Of a DNA stretch of 64,000 nucleotides, positions 25,391 to 34,612 are shown piece after piece. Below the pieces are notes generated by a model that was not told where the DNA came from, ran no database searches, and saw nothing but the letters and a program-made list of their open reading frames with translations. Every line of letters begins with the position of its first letter. The first letter of the stretch is position 1. Both the position numbers and the translations under genes were made by a program. Source of the DNA: Polyangium sp. 15x6 (GTDB taxonomy: Bacteria; Myxococcota_A; Polyangia; Polyangiales; Polyangiaceae); assembly GCF_029960785.1 (NCBI RefSeq), contig NZ_JASBQE010000042.1, forward strand, positions 39,842 through 103,841, written 5' to 3'.

Positions 25391-27604
25391 ATGAGCAAGA
25401 AAGCGTTGCGGATCGAAGTCTTCTTGAGCATCGGCGACGCCTCCTGGCCGGCGCTCCGGCTGCGCGTCGAGGAGGGCATGAGCGAGCTCGGCGGGGCCTG
25501 GGTCGAGGTCGCGGTGGGCTCGGATCTCGACGTCGAGGGGCTGCTCGAAGAGCCGGCGACGGTCGAGATCTACTGGGACGGGCAGGAGAAGCGGCGGTTC
25601 TCCATGCAGCTCGCGCGGGGCCGCTTCCTCGACGAGAAGGACGGCCACCTGCACTACGAGCTCGAGCTCCGGCCCTCGCTCTGGTTCCTCGGCCTCGACA
25701 AGAACACGCGCAAGTGGCGCGACCAGCCCGCCGAGCCGATCGTCTCGAAGGTCCTCGACGAGGGCTCGGTGAAGCACGCATGGCGCACGACGCGGCAATC
25801 GGCGTCGCAGCCGTACTGCGTGCAGTATCGCGAGACGAACCTCGCATTCGTCTCACGGATGCTGGAGTTCGAGGGTTTTTATTACACGTTCGATCCCGAC
25901 GGCACGATGGTCCTCGGCGACGCGTCCTCGGCCTCGCCCGAGGTCGAGGGCGGCGCGGAGTTCGAGCTCATCGATTCGGCGGGCGCGCTCTCGCACGGCG
26001 ACTTCGGCGTCACCTCGTTCGAGCGCGGCGCGGTCGTGGGATCCGGCAAGGCCACGGTCAACGATCACAACTGGAAGACGCCGGCCTTGTCGCTCCTCGC
26101 CTCGGCCACGGGCGCGAAGGACACGCACCTCGAGGTGTACGATTACCCCGTCGGGTATCGTGATCCGGCGGCCGGCGAGGTGCTGGCCAAGCTCCGCGTC
26201 GAGGCGCTCTGCGCGGAGAAGCGCTTCGTGGAGGGCACGAGCACGGTCTTCTCGTTCGCGCCGGCGCGCATCTTCTCGTTCACGCACGAGGAGGGCGCGA
26301 GCTTCAGCGGCCGCTACCTGCTCGTGCACGTGGAGCACGAGTATCGGGAGGAGGCGGGCGTCGCGCACTACGAGAACCGGTTCCGCGCGATCCCCGCGGA
26401 CGTCCCGTTCCGCCCGGCGGTCCGCACGGAGCGGCCCGAGATCCAGGGCAACCACACCGTGATGGTGCGTGGCCCCGCGGGCGAGGAGATCCACACGGAC
26501 GCGTACGGACGCGCGAAGGTGCAGTTCCACTGGGATCGCGAGGCCAAGGGCACGGACGAGGATTCGCGCTGGATCCGCATGACGCAGGAGATCTCGACCT
26601 CGATCGCGCTCGCGCGTGTCGGCTGGGAGATCAGCGTCGCCTACATCGACGGCGACCCGACACGCCCCATCGGCCTCGCGCGGCAGATCAACGGGCAGAT
26701 GGTCCCGATGTACAACCAGCCCTCGTTCCGCAACCGGATGACGATCCGCACGGAGACGTACCCGGGCAAGGCCGGGTTCAACGAGCTGCGCATGGAGGAC
26801 TCGTCCGGCTCGATGCACATGGACTGGCACGCCCAGAAGGACTGGAAGAACGTCATCCGCCACGATCGCAACGAGACGATCGGCAACAACCTCACGGTCT
26901 ACATCGAGACCGAGTCGAGCCGTACCGTCGAGAAAAACCAGACGATCGACATCGGCGCCGATCAGACGCGCACCATCGGCGGCGACGTCGTGGGCAAGGT
27001 GGAGCTCGACCGGAACCACTCGATCGGAGGCAACGAGACCATCACCGTCACCTCGGGCGGCGATCTCTCGGTGACGGGCAACAACGTGGAGAACGTGGGC
27101 GGCTCGCGCATCACGCGGGCAGGCAACGACGAGAACGGCGCGATCGATCGAGCCGTGCAGCTCTCGTTCACGCGCATCGTGGGCGGCGCGCACATCGCCA
27201 TGGCGGGCGCCTCGATCGCCCACGAAGGCGGCGAGCTGCTCGTCGAGGCGGCGAGCGGCTCGAAGCTCACGATCGCCACGGAGCAGGGCATCAAGCAGGC
27301 CGTCACCGGGCGCCTCGGCACGTTCGTGAGCGGGTTCGTCCTGCGCAAATCGCTGAACGACATGAGCGTGTCGGCCAAGAAGACCACGGTCGACGTCGGC
27401 GCCTCCGCGACCTTCCGCTCCGCCGAGCGCATGGAGCTCCGGAGCCGTCACATCGAGCTCGTCTCGTCGGCCGCGATCACGCTCCGCGCCGGCGCGCTCT
27501 CCATCGAGATGACCCCGAGCAGCGTGACGATCAACGGGCCGGTGAAGCAGGAGAGCGGCACGAAGATCACCGTGCGGGGCAACCCCGAGAAGCTCACGCC
27601 GTAA
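25391..27604 (+). CDS. vgrG: T6SS spike protein VgrG, copy 1
   Basis: 737 residues. The gp27-like part includes the hallmark VQYRETNLAFVSRMLEFEGF at about 145-165. The gp5 OB-fold follows with GRAKVQFHWDREAKG and the WIRM segment near residue 380-400. Residues about 470-640 are beta-helix repeats (NETIGNN, NQTIDIG, NHSIGGNETITV). The C-terminus ends in a short beta segment with no recognisable effector domain. VgrG trimers cap the Hcp tube and carry PAAR-type tips and effectors into target cells. First of three consecutive, non-identical vgrG genes. Confidence 0.95.
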   Translation: MSKKALRIEVFLSIGDASWPALRLRVEEGMSELGGAWVEVAVGSDLDVEGLLEEPATVEIYWDGQEKRRFSMQLARGRFLDEKDGHLHYELELRPSLWFLGLDKNTRKWRDQPAEPIVSKVLDEGSVKHAWRTTRQSASQPYCVQYRETNLAFVSRMLEFEGFYYTFDPDGTMVLGDASSASPEVEGGAEFELIDSAGALSHGDFGVTSFERGAVVGSGKATVNDHNWKTPALSLLASATGAKDTHLEVYDYPVGYRDPAAGEVLAKLRVEALCAEKRFVEGTSTVFSFAPARIFSFTHEEGASFSGRYLLVHVEHEYREEAGVAHYENRFRAIPADVPFRPAVRTERPEIQGNHTVMVRGPAGEEIHTDAYGRAKVQFHWDREAKGTDEDSRWIRMTQEISTSIALARVGWEISVAYIDGDPTRPIGLARQINGQMVPMYNQPSFRNRMTIRTETYPGKAGFNELRMEDSSGSMHMDWHAQKDWKNVIRHDRNETIGNNLTVYIETESSRTVEKNQTIDIGADQTRTIGGDVVGKVELDRNHSIGGNETITVTSGGDLSVTGNNVENVGGSRITRAGNDENGAIDRAVQLSFTRIVGGAHIAMAGASIAHEGGELLVEAASGSKLTIATEQGIKQAVTGRLGTFVSGFVLRKSLNDMSVSAKKTTVDVGASATFRSAERMELRSRHIELVSSAAITLRAGALSIEMTPSSVTINGPVKQESGTKITVRGNPEKLTP

Positions 27605-27616
27605 GGAGATCGGGCC

Positions 27617-29797
27617 ATGGAACTAGCATTCGCCGAGCTCGTCGTTTCGGGGATCGAGGTGCGCCGCGTGCTCACGGCGCGCGGAGAGGAGGCGCTCTCG
27701 ACGTTGTTCCGGTACGACGTCGAGGCCGAGATCGAGCTGCCGCTGCCCGACGTCGACGTCGTGATCGGCGCCGAGGCGATCCTCACGCTGCGGGATCAGG
27801 CGCACAAGGAGCGCGTGGTCACGGGCGTCGTGGCCGAGGCGAGCGCGCGGGCGTTCGACAACGAGCGCGGGCGCATCGCCGTCGTCCTCCGGCCCATGAT
27901 GTGGCGGCAATCGCTCGGGCGTGATTGTTATGCACTGCAGGACGTCGACGTGCAGAAGATCGTCGACGACGTCCTCGCCGACTACACGGGCAAGTACCGC
28001 TGGGCTCTCACGCGGAGCTACCCCGAATATCCGTACCGCGCGCAGTACCGCGAGGACGACTGGACCTACGTGAGCCGCGTCCTCGAAGAGGAGGGCATCC
28101 ACTACTGGTTCGATCACGAAGCCGCGTCGATCGCCGTGTTCGCGGACGACTCGACCACCGCGCCCGACATGCCCGGCGGCGCGCTCCTTCCGTGGGTGCG
28201 CGAGAGCGCGCTCCAGCCGAAGCAGGACGCCGTGACGGAGCTCGGCTCGATGAGCGCCGCATCGACGGGGCGGTTCGCGGCAAAGTCGTTCGATCACAAA
28301 CGACCGCTCGTGCCGATCCAGGCGAAGGCGGGCGCGGGCAAGCACGAGATCTACGACGCGCCGGGCGGCGGGACCGGGATGGAGGCCATCCTCGAAGCGC
28401 GCGTTTCCGATCAGCGCGATGCAAACGTCGCGGCGCGCGCGGGCGTGGCGGGGCTCTCGACGAGCGTTCGTCCCTTCCCGGGCGTCGTGCTCGAGGTCGA
28501 CGGGCATCCGCTCGCCAAGATGAACGCGCGTTACCTCATCACGCGCGTCGCGGTCCAGGGCGACGAGCACCACCCGTGCTCGACGCGGTTCGAGGCGATC
28601 CGCCTCGAGACCCCGTTCCGGCCGCTCAGGCTCACGCCGGAGGCGAAGCAGGCGGGGCTCCAGCTCGGTCAGATCATCGGGCCCGAGGGGCAGGAGGTGC
28701 ATCCGGACGAACTCGCGCGCGTGCGGACGATCCTGCACTGGGATCGGCTCGGGCCGCGCAACGAGAAGGGCGGCACGTGGATGCGCGTCGCCCAGCGCGC
28801 CGCGCCCGGATCGATGCTGTTTCCGCGCATGGGCTGGAACATCGCGACCTTCAACGAGGAGGGCGGCGTCGACGCGCCGAGCGTCATCTGGCGTATCCAC
28901 GACGGCGAGCGCCTGCCCGAGTACAAGCTGCCGATGAACATGACGCGTGTCGTGTGGAAGACGGCCACGGTGCCGGCGAACGGCACGGCGAACGAGATCC
29001 ATTTCGAGGACAGGTCGGGGCAGGAGGACATGTTCATCAACGCCTCGCGCGACATGAACATGCGCATCCTCGACGCGAAGTGGGAGACCACGCAAAACGA
29101 CTCGACGCGCACCGTGGGCGTGAACCACGACCTCACGATCAACGACTCGCTCGACGAGCGTGTGGTCCTCGATCAGCGCATCACGATCGGCGGCAACGAG
29201 ACGCTGAAGGCCGAGGGCATCCGGGTGTACACGGTGACGGGCAACCACACCGAGAGCGTCGGCGGCTCGCGCAACATCAAGGTCGGCGGCTCGCACCGGA
29301 CGACCGTGAACGGCGACCGCACGCTCAACGTGGGTGGCTCGCTCATCGAGATCACGCCGAACAACATCCTCACGCGGGCGAAGGACGCGCTCGAGGTCGT
29401 GGGCGGCAGCGTCATCAAGATCGCGGGCGAGGACATCTCCGAGGCCGCACGCAAGGACTCGGTGCAGATCATCGGGGGCTCGAAGATCGAGGTGGCGAAG
29501 AAGGATCGCGCGCTCGACGTCGACACCGAGTGGAAGGAGACCGTGGGCGGCTCGATCGTCTGCGTCTCGAACGAGAAGTACCTCGACAACGCCGACACCA
29601 CGTCGACGTGGACCGTCCGAGCTTCGGTCCTCGGGAGCGCGCCGGTCGTGCACATCGAGGCCGTCGAGTCGATCCGCCTCATGTGCGGCGACAGCGTGCT
29701 CACGTTGACGACCGAGTCGATCACCCTGACCGGCGCGGCCCTCGATCTCTCGGGCGCGCACCTCGACGCCGACAGCAGGCGCATCGAGCACAACTGA
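27617..29797 (+). CDS. vgrG: T6SS spike protein VgrG, copy 2
   Basis: 726 residues, ATG 27617 after AAGGAGAT. The gp27 hallmark reads QYREDDWTYVSRVLEEEGIH. The OB-fold region is divergent: LARVRTILHWDRLGPRNEKG is present, but the usual EGDPDRPV block is replaced by a sequence reading EEGGVDAPSVIWRIHDGER. Beta-helix repeats follow (NHDLTIND, GGNETLKAEG, GGSHRTTVNGDRTLNVGG). No toxin domain is seen at the C-terminus. It is 12 bp after copy 1 and 11 bp before copy 3, all in one operon. The altered OB-fold may give a different effector or tip preference (inference). Confidence 0.93.
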   Translation: MELAFAELVVSGIEVRRVLTARGEEALSTLFRYDVEAEIELPLPDVDVVIGAEAILTLRDQAHKERVVTGVVAEASARAFDNERGRIAVVLRPMMWRQSLGRDCYALQDVDVQKIVDDVLADYTGKYRWALTRSYPEYPYRAQYREDDWTYVSRVLEEEGIHYWFDHEAASIAVFADDSTTAPDMPGGALLPWVRESALQPKQDAVTELGSMSAASTGRFAAKSFDHKRPLVPIQAKAGAGKHEIYDAPGGGTGMEAILEARVSDQRDANVAARAGVAGLSTSVRPFPGVVLEVDGHPLAKMNARYLITRVAVQGDEHHPCSTRFEAIRLETPFRPLRLTPEAKQAGLQLGQIIGPEGQEVHPDELARVRTILHWDRLGPRNEKGGTWMRVAQRAAPGSMLFPRMGWNIATFNEEGGVDAPSVIWRIHDGERLPEYKLPMNMTRVVWKTATVPANGTANEIHFEDRSGQEDMFINASRDMNMRILDAKWETTQNDSTRTVGVNHDLTINDSLDERVVLDQRITIGGNETLKAEGIRVYTVTGNHTESVGGSRNIKVGGSHRTTVNGDRTLNVGGSLIEITPNNILTRAKDALEVVGGSVIKIAGEDISEAARKDSVQIIGGSKIEVAKKDRALDVDTEWKETVGGSIVCVSNEKYLDNADTTSTWTVRASVLGSAPVVHIEAVESIRLMCGDSVLTLTTESITLTGAALDLSGAHLDADSRRIEHN

Positions 29798-29808
29798 AGG
29801 AGGACGCC

Positions 29809-32019
29809 GTGGCTACCGAGGATCCGGTCCTTTATTTCATCGAGCTCGGCGGGACCACCTACCGGGTGACGACGGTCTCGGGCGAAGAGGCGCTCTCCCG
29901 GACGTACCGCTTCGAGATCACGCTGCACGTCGATCCCACGGACGCGCTCGATCCGGACGCGCTCGTCTTCTCCGAGGCCGCGCTCGTCCTCGCCCGCGAG
30001 GGGAACATCCGGCGCATCCAGGGCGTCGTGACCCGGATCAAGCGCGCCGCGACCCGCAAGGGCAACGCGGGCACCGGCAGGGTCACGCTCCTCCTCGAGC
30101 CACGTCTCGCCACGGCCCGGCATCGCGTGGACATCCGCATCTTCCGCGACAAATCCGCGCCGGAGATCGTGGCCGAGGTGATCGGCGCGCACGGCGTCAC
30201 GGTCGACCCGCGCCTCGTCGGCTCGTACGTCAAGCGCCCGTACTGCGTGCAGATGCGCGAGTCGGACCTCGATTTCGCGGCGCGCCTGCTCGAGGACGAG
30301 GGGATCTTCTACATCGTCGACGACGAGGGCCGCATGGTGCTCGGCGATTTCACGAGCGCCTATCGCGACGGCCCGGGCGCGCTCGCGTTCCACCATGACA
30401 CGGGCCTGCACGGCCAACGCGACGCGGTCTACGAGGTCGGCTGGGCGGGCCGCGCGACGGCGGGCAAGGTCTCGCTTCGTGATTTCAATCCAGAGCGCCC
30501 TCGCCTCGACATGGACGTCTCCGCGAAGGGCCCGACGTCGTGGGGGCCCGAATGGTACGATTATCCTGGCGAATACGAGTTGCCCGCGCAGGGCCAGGCC
30601 AAGGCGAACCTGCGCGCCCAGGCGCTCACCTGCCTCAAGAAACGTCTGGCGGGACGAACCACGGCGCCGGCCACGATCACGGGCGGGCTCTTCACGCTGG
30701 TCGACGCGCCCTCGGGCGTGGAGGACGGCGAGTACGTGGTGACGAAGATCGAGCACGCCTGGGATCGAGCCGCGAGCGCGTTCTCGCTCGCGTTCGAGGC
30801 GCTACCTGGAAGCACCGTGTACAGGCCGCCGGTCGAGACGTACGTCCCGACCTTGCCGAACCCGCTCACGGGCTTCGTCACGGGCCCTGCGGGCGCGGAC
30901 ATCTACACGGATCCGTGGGGCCGCGTGAAGGTGCATTTCCCCTGGGATCGGCTGCAGCCGAAGGACGACACCTGCTCGCACTGGATCCCCGTTTTGCAGG
31001 ACAACACCGGCCGCTCCTCGGCGATGCCGCGCATCGGTTGGGAGCTACTCTGCCAGTTCCTCGAAGGCGATCCCGATCGGCCGGTCGTCCTCGGGCGCGT
31101 CTTCAATGCGTCCGATCCTTTCCTCGAGGAGCTGCCGCGCCGCAAGATGCGCACCTCGCTCCAGTCGCTCAGCTCGCCGCGCGAGCCCGACGGCCGCACG
31201 GGCTACAACATGATCCGCTTCGACGACATGGCCGGCGCGGAGGAGATCCACATCCACGCGCAGAAGGATCAGAACATCACGGTCGCGAACAACCAGGACG
31301 AGAAGATCGGCGCCGCCGAGGCGCGGCTCGTCAAGGGGAACGAGGCGATCCGCATCGGATCGAACGAGACCATCACGGTCACGAACGACAGCGTCGCGAA
31401 GGTCGACGGCAATCAGAACGTGTCGATCGGCGGCAATCGCAGCGCGACCGTGACGGGCAAATACACCGACACCGTGGAGAAGGATCACACGATGACGATC
31501 GGCGGCACGCACATGCGTGACGCGCACGAGGACGAGAACCTCGCCGTCGAAAAGAACCTCACGGAGATCATCTCGGGCCTCGTCTTCGAACATACCGGCA
31601 AGACGAACTCGGTCACGGGCGGCAAGACCTCGGTGCTCGTCGCGGGCGGGTCGATCATCGAGATCGCCAAGATGGGCAAGAGCGAGGGCACGGAGGTCGC
31701 GCGCGACGAAACCGTGAGCGGGCTCGTGTTCAGCAAGGCCGACGAGAAGCACGGCGCGCGCATCGAGGAGCTGCGCGAGACCAAGGTGACGGGCAGTTAC
31801 GTGGTCACGTCGCTGAAAGAGCTGCTCCTCGCGGGGCTCGAAAAGCTCCGCGTGGAGTCGACGGACACGACCCTCCTCGGAGACGAGATCACGCTCAAGG
31901 TCGGCGACACCGAGATCCACCTGAAAAACGGCCGGATCGACCTCAAGGCGCCGAAAGAGATCAAGGTCGACACGCAGCAGGCGAACAACCTCGGCTCGAC
32001 GACGTCGTCGCAGAACTAG
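29809..32019 (+). CDS. vgrG: T6SS spike protein VgrG, copy 3
   Basis: 736 residues from GTG 29809 with AAGGAGG just upstream, in the stop region of copy 2. A 1364-residue open frame that covers this gene and the antisense-like frame of copy 2 is not one protein. Hallmarks are intact: VQMRESDLDFAARLLEDEGI (gp27), GRVKVHFPWDRLQPKDD and FLEGDPDRPVVLGRVFNASD (gp5 OB-fold). A long beta-helix follows, then a polar tail ending in a Ser/Thr/Gln-rich segment. Of the three it is closest to a canonical VgrG. The genes for its likely partners, including the DUF4150 protein, start 10 bp and about 800 bp downstream. Confidence 0.95.
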   Translation: MATEDPVLYFIELGGTTYRVTTVSGEEALSRTYRFEITLHVDPTDALDPDALVFSEAALVLAREGNIRRIQGVVTRIKRAATRKGNAGTGRVTLLLEPRLATARHRVDIRIFRDKSAPEIVAEVIGAHGVTVDPRLVGSYVKRPYCVQMRESDLDFAARLLEDEGIFYIVDDEGRMVLGDFTSAYRDGPGALAFHHDTGLHGQRDAVYEVGWAGRATAGKVSLRDFNPERPRLDMDVSAKGPTSWGPEWYDYPGEYELPAQGQAKANLRAQALTCLKKRLAGRTTAPATITGGLFTLVDAPSGVEDGEYVVTKIEHAWDRAASAFSLAFEALPGSTVYRPPVETYVPTLPNPLTGFVTGPAGADIYTDPWGRVKVHFPWDRLQPKDDTCSHWIPVLQDNTGRSSAMPRIGWELLCQFLEGDPDRPVVLGRVFNASDPFLEELPRRKMRTSLQSLSSPREPDGRTGYNMIRFDDMAGAEEIHIHAQKDQNITVANNQDEKIGAAEARLVKGNEAIRIGSNETITVTNDSVAKVDGNQNVSIGGNRSATVTGKYTDTVEKDHTMTIGGTHMRDAHEDENLAVEKNLTEIISGLVFEHTGKTNSVTGGKTSVLVAGGSIIEIAKMGKSEGTEVARDETVSGLVFSKADEKHGARIEELRETKVTGSYVVTSLKELLLAGLEKLRVESTDTTLLGDEITLKVGDTEIHLKNGRIDLKAPKEIKVDTQQANNLGSTTSSQN

Positions 32020-32028
32020 GCGGGGACC

Positions 32029-32802
32029 ATGGCCCACCCGAACTACGTTTATCGGATCCTCCACCGACCGGGCTCCCGCGCCCGCGCGCTGCTCAACGGA
32101 ATCCCGCTCTACGATCGGGTCGTCATGCAGAACGTCGCGCCGTCGCAGCCCGTCACGCATTGGCTCGTGCAGGGCGAGAACACGATCACGGTCGAGCTCT
32201 CCCCGGCACCGCTCTCGCCGAACACGCCGTCCATGGGCGCGCATTTCGCGATTCTCATCCTGAACGCCGAGGACCTCACGAAGGAGGTCGAGAGCCCGGT
32301 CTTCAAGTGGGAATACCCGGCGAGCCTGCAAGGGCTCGGTTTGCCGCTGGATCTGCCGCTCGTGGGCGGCGGGGTCCTCCACATCCCGCACGACGTGCCG
32401 GAGGCGGCGTATCGCAGGGCCTCGCCCGAGGTGTTCCCCGAGGAGGGCACGCCCGAGCAACGCGCGGCCGTGCTCGAGCTCTACGACGCATTCGCCTCGC
32501 GCGACGCGGCGCGCTTCGAATCCGCGATGCAGCTCAAGGTGAGCGAATTCGAAAGGTTCTACGGCCCGCAGCCGCTCTCGCGGGCGCAGGCCATGCAGCG
32601 CTTGCATTCGCCCTGGGTCATGGAGCCGTTCGACGCGCACGATCTGCGCTTCGATCGGTATGCCGACGGCCGCGTGGCGTATGCGCGCCGCGCCTCGGGC
32701 AAACCCGCCGTCCGCGCGGTGAACCGGGACGAACCTTATCTCGGCTGGGGCACGAATTTCTACATGACCCGGCTCGACGGCCGCTGGCGCATTTTCTGGT
32801 GA
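32029..32802 (+). CDS. T6SS-island protein: beta-domain plus NTF2-like domain
   Basis: 257 residues, ATG 32029 after GGGGACC. The first about 130 residues are beta-rich (ARALLNGIPLYDRVVMQNV; ENTITVELSP). Residues about 145-257 resemble an NTF2/SnoaL-like cone: a helical start (AVLELYDAFASRDAARFE) and a terminal YMTRLDGRWRIFW strand. No signal peptide, no catalytic motif. It sits between vgrG copy 3 and the DUF4150 gene, where adaptors or immunity proteins are often encoded. Either role is possible; the sequence alone does not decide. Confidence 0.7.
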   Translation: MAHPNYVYRILHRPGSRARALLNGIPLYDRVVMQNVAPSQPVTHWLVQGENTITVELSPAPLSPNTPSMGAHFAILILNAEDLTKEVESPVFKWEYPASLQGLGLPLDLPLVGGGVLHIPHDVPEAAYRRASPEVFPEEGTPEQRAAVLELYDAFASRDAARFESAMQLKVSEFERFYGPQPLSRAQAMQRLHSPWVMEPFDAHDLRFDRYADGRVAYARRASGKPAVRAVNRDEPYLGWGTNFYMTRLDGRWRIFW

Positions 32803-32827
32803 CCACTTCGGGGCAGAAGGACTGGCG

Positions 32828-34612
32828 ATGGGCGCGACCGTAACGAACGAGGACCTCGGGGTCACCACGAAGACGAGCGATCACACGGCCGCGACCGTGG
32901 GGCCGACGGACGTGTGCTTCAATCCGCCGAAGACCGTCGCCGTCCCGCATCCCAATCACGTCACGACGGACAAGGCCGTCGAGCACACGAGCGGAAAGAC
33001 GCTCTTCCAGAATGGCAACGTCGTGCGCGTCGGCGAGGCGATCACGCCGAGCGATCCGGCGCACGGCGACAGCGGCGGCGGCGTGGCGAGCGGGACGTAC
33101 CGCGAAGAAGCGCGCGCGACGCGCGGCTCGCCGAACGTGCGCACGGAAGGGAAAGCCCCCGCCCGCACGGACGATCCGACGACGCAGAACCACGCGAACA
33201 CGACGGGGAAGATCTTCCAGAACGTGCCGCCGGGGCTGCTCGACGACAACCCCGAGGAGTTCTTCAAGCGCTGCTCCTACGAGACGTCGAAGATCAAGTG
33301 CGAGCATCAAGAGTTCGTGGAGATGCCGCAGATCGACGTGAAGCGCGGCGACACGATCACGGTCGAGGCGAAACGCAAGAATGCCAAGGTGCCGGACGCG
33401 CCGCCCGAGTGCGCCCAGCCGCCGCACATGAAATGGCGCGTCACGCGCTCCGGCGGACAAACCTCCCTCGGCGCGCCGATCGAGCCGAAAGAAGAGGAGT
33501 TCACGGGCGACACGCTCACCGTGGCGGATTGGCTCCCCGAGCTCACGATGTTGCCCGACACCGAGGTGACCGTCGACGAGTCGGACACCGCAAAGCGCGC
33601 GGCGATCGCCGATAAAAACCGATACGCCCAGCAAAACGCGGCGGCGCGTGGCTCGTCCCGGGTCGAGAACCAGGACGGCCGGGCGGCGTATCAGCAGGTC
33701 GCAGCGGACCGCGAGCGCCGGGCGGCCGCGCTCGACGCCGCGCAGAAGCTCGCCGACTTCGCGCAGTTCCTCATCGCGTGGCGCGCCGCGCAGAACCCGA
33801 TCCGCCTCACGATCACGGGCAGCGCGTGCAGCGGCACCGTGAGCTACGAGGTGCACGGGTATCCCGAGCACGAATACGAGTTCGAGATCCCGCTCGAAGG
33901 CCTCGTCCAGGCCGGGCGCTGGCTGAGCCGCGCGATGACCGTCGTTCGCAGCGTCGGTCAGCTCGCCAATGTCCAGGTCGAGAACACGCTCACGTGCCCC
34001 AAGGACGACGTCAAGATCACCCTCAAGTTCGAGTGGAAAGAGGGCGAGGACGAAGACGTCTATCGCATGGTCCGCGAGGCGTCGGTCAACGTCACGGGCA
34101 CCTTGCTCGAATGGAAGTTCGAGGTCTCGGTCCCGCTCACGAACTTCCTCGCGATCATCCCGGTCCTCGGCGGCCTCGCGGCGCGCGCCGTCGGCTGGAT
34201 CATCCAGCGCACCGGCTCCGAGGCGAGCATCGGCATCGCCGTCGAGGTGACGCTCTCGGCCGAGGCGACCCTCATGTTCAAGTGGACGAAGGCGCGAGGC
34301 TGGGAATGGGGGGAGGCGTCGATTCGGCTCCCCATCGATTTCAAGTTCTACCTCTTCGTCCGCATTCAAATCCGGGACTGGATGCACATGGAAGGGCGGG
34401 CCATCGTGCAGGCCGATCCCGCGCTCAAGCTCGAAGGCAGCCCCGCAGGTCTCGTGCTCAAGTCCGACAAGTTCGAGATCAAGGTAGGCTTCACCGGCAT
34501 GATCCACGTCGACGTCTGGTTCTATTCGTTCGAGCAAGAGGGCGAGTGGTTCCCCGAGAGCTGGACGTGCAAGGTCGAAGAAGTCGACCTCTGGACCATC
34601 ATCGGGAACTGA
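32828..34612 (+). CDS. DUF4150 (PAAR-like) T6SS candidate effector with uncharacterised C-terminus
   Basis: 594 residues, ATG 32828 with AAGGA upstream. Residues 27-131 form a DUF4150/PAAR-like spike tip: VCFNPPKTVAVPHPNHV, LFQNGNVVRVGEAITPSDPAHGDSGG and a late NTTGKIFQN. Residues about 140-235 look like a beta-sandwich, 245-310 is a charged, Ala/Gln-rich helix, and 316-594 is mainly beta with one hydrophobic segment at about 439-459 (NFLAIIPVLGGLAARAVGWI). No known toxin motif (HNH, phospholipase HKD or GxSxG, ADP-ribosyltransferase, Rhs) is recognised. Its stop overlaps the start of a DUF2169 gene (TGATG), the arrangement expected for an effector and its adaptor. A pore-forming or membrane-acting role is conceivable but speculative. 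Confidence 0.85.
   Translation: MGATVTNEDLGVTTKTSDHTAATVGPTDVCFNPPKTVAVPHPNHVTTDKAVEHTSGKTLFQNGNVVRVGEAITPSDPAHGDSGGGVASGTYREEARATRGSPNVRTEGKAPARTDDPTTQNHANTTGKIFQNVPPGLLDDNPEEFFKRCSYETSKIKCEHQEFVEMPQIDVKRGDTITVEAKRKNAKVPDAPPECAQPPHMKWRVTRSGGQTSLGAPIEPKEEEFTGDTLTVADWLPELTMLPDTEVTVDESDTAKRAAIADKNRYAQQNAAARGSSRVENQDGRAAYQQVAADRERRAAALDAAQKLADFAQFLIAWRAAQNPIRLTITGSACSGTVSYEVHGYPEHEYEFEIPLEGLVQAGRWLSRAMTVVRSVGQLANVQVENTLTCPKDDVKITLKFEWKEGEDEDVYRMVREASVNVTGTLLEWKFEVSVPLTNFLAIIPVLGGLAARAVGWIIQRTGSEASIGIAVEVTLSAEATLMFKWTKARGWEWGEASIRLPIDFKFYLFVRIQIRDWMHMEGRAIVQADPALKLEGSPAGLVLKSDKFEIKVGFTGMIHVDVWFYSFEQEGEWFPESWTCKVEEVDLWTIIGN

Noticed and set aside
27925..32019. Single 1364-residue open frame across vgrG copy 2 and copy 3
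   Set aside because: Its first 628 codons are an off-frame reading of vgrG copy 2 (Arg/Gly/Ala-rich, no motifs). A strong RBS and GTG at 29809 start the real copy 3.
25391..32019. Toxin domain at the end of one of the VgrGs (evolved VgrG)
   Set aside because: All three end soon after the beta-helix with short polar or beta tails. No extra domain of useful length is present.
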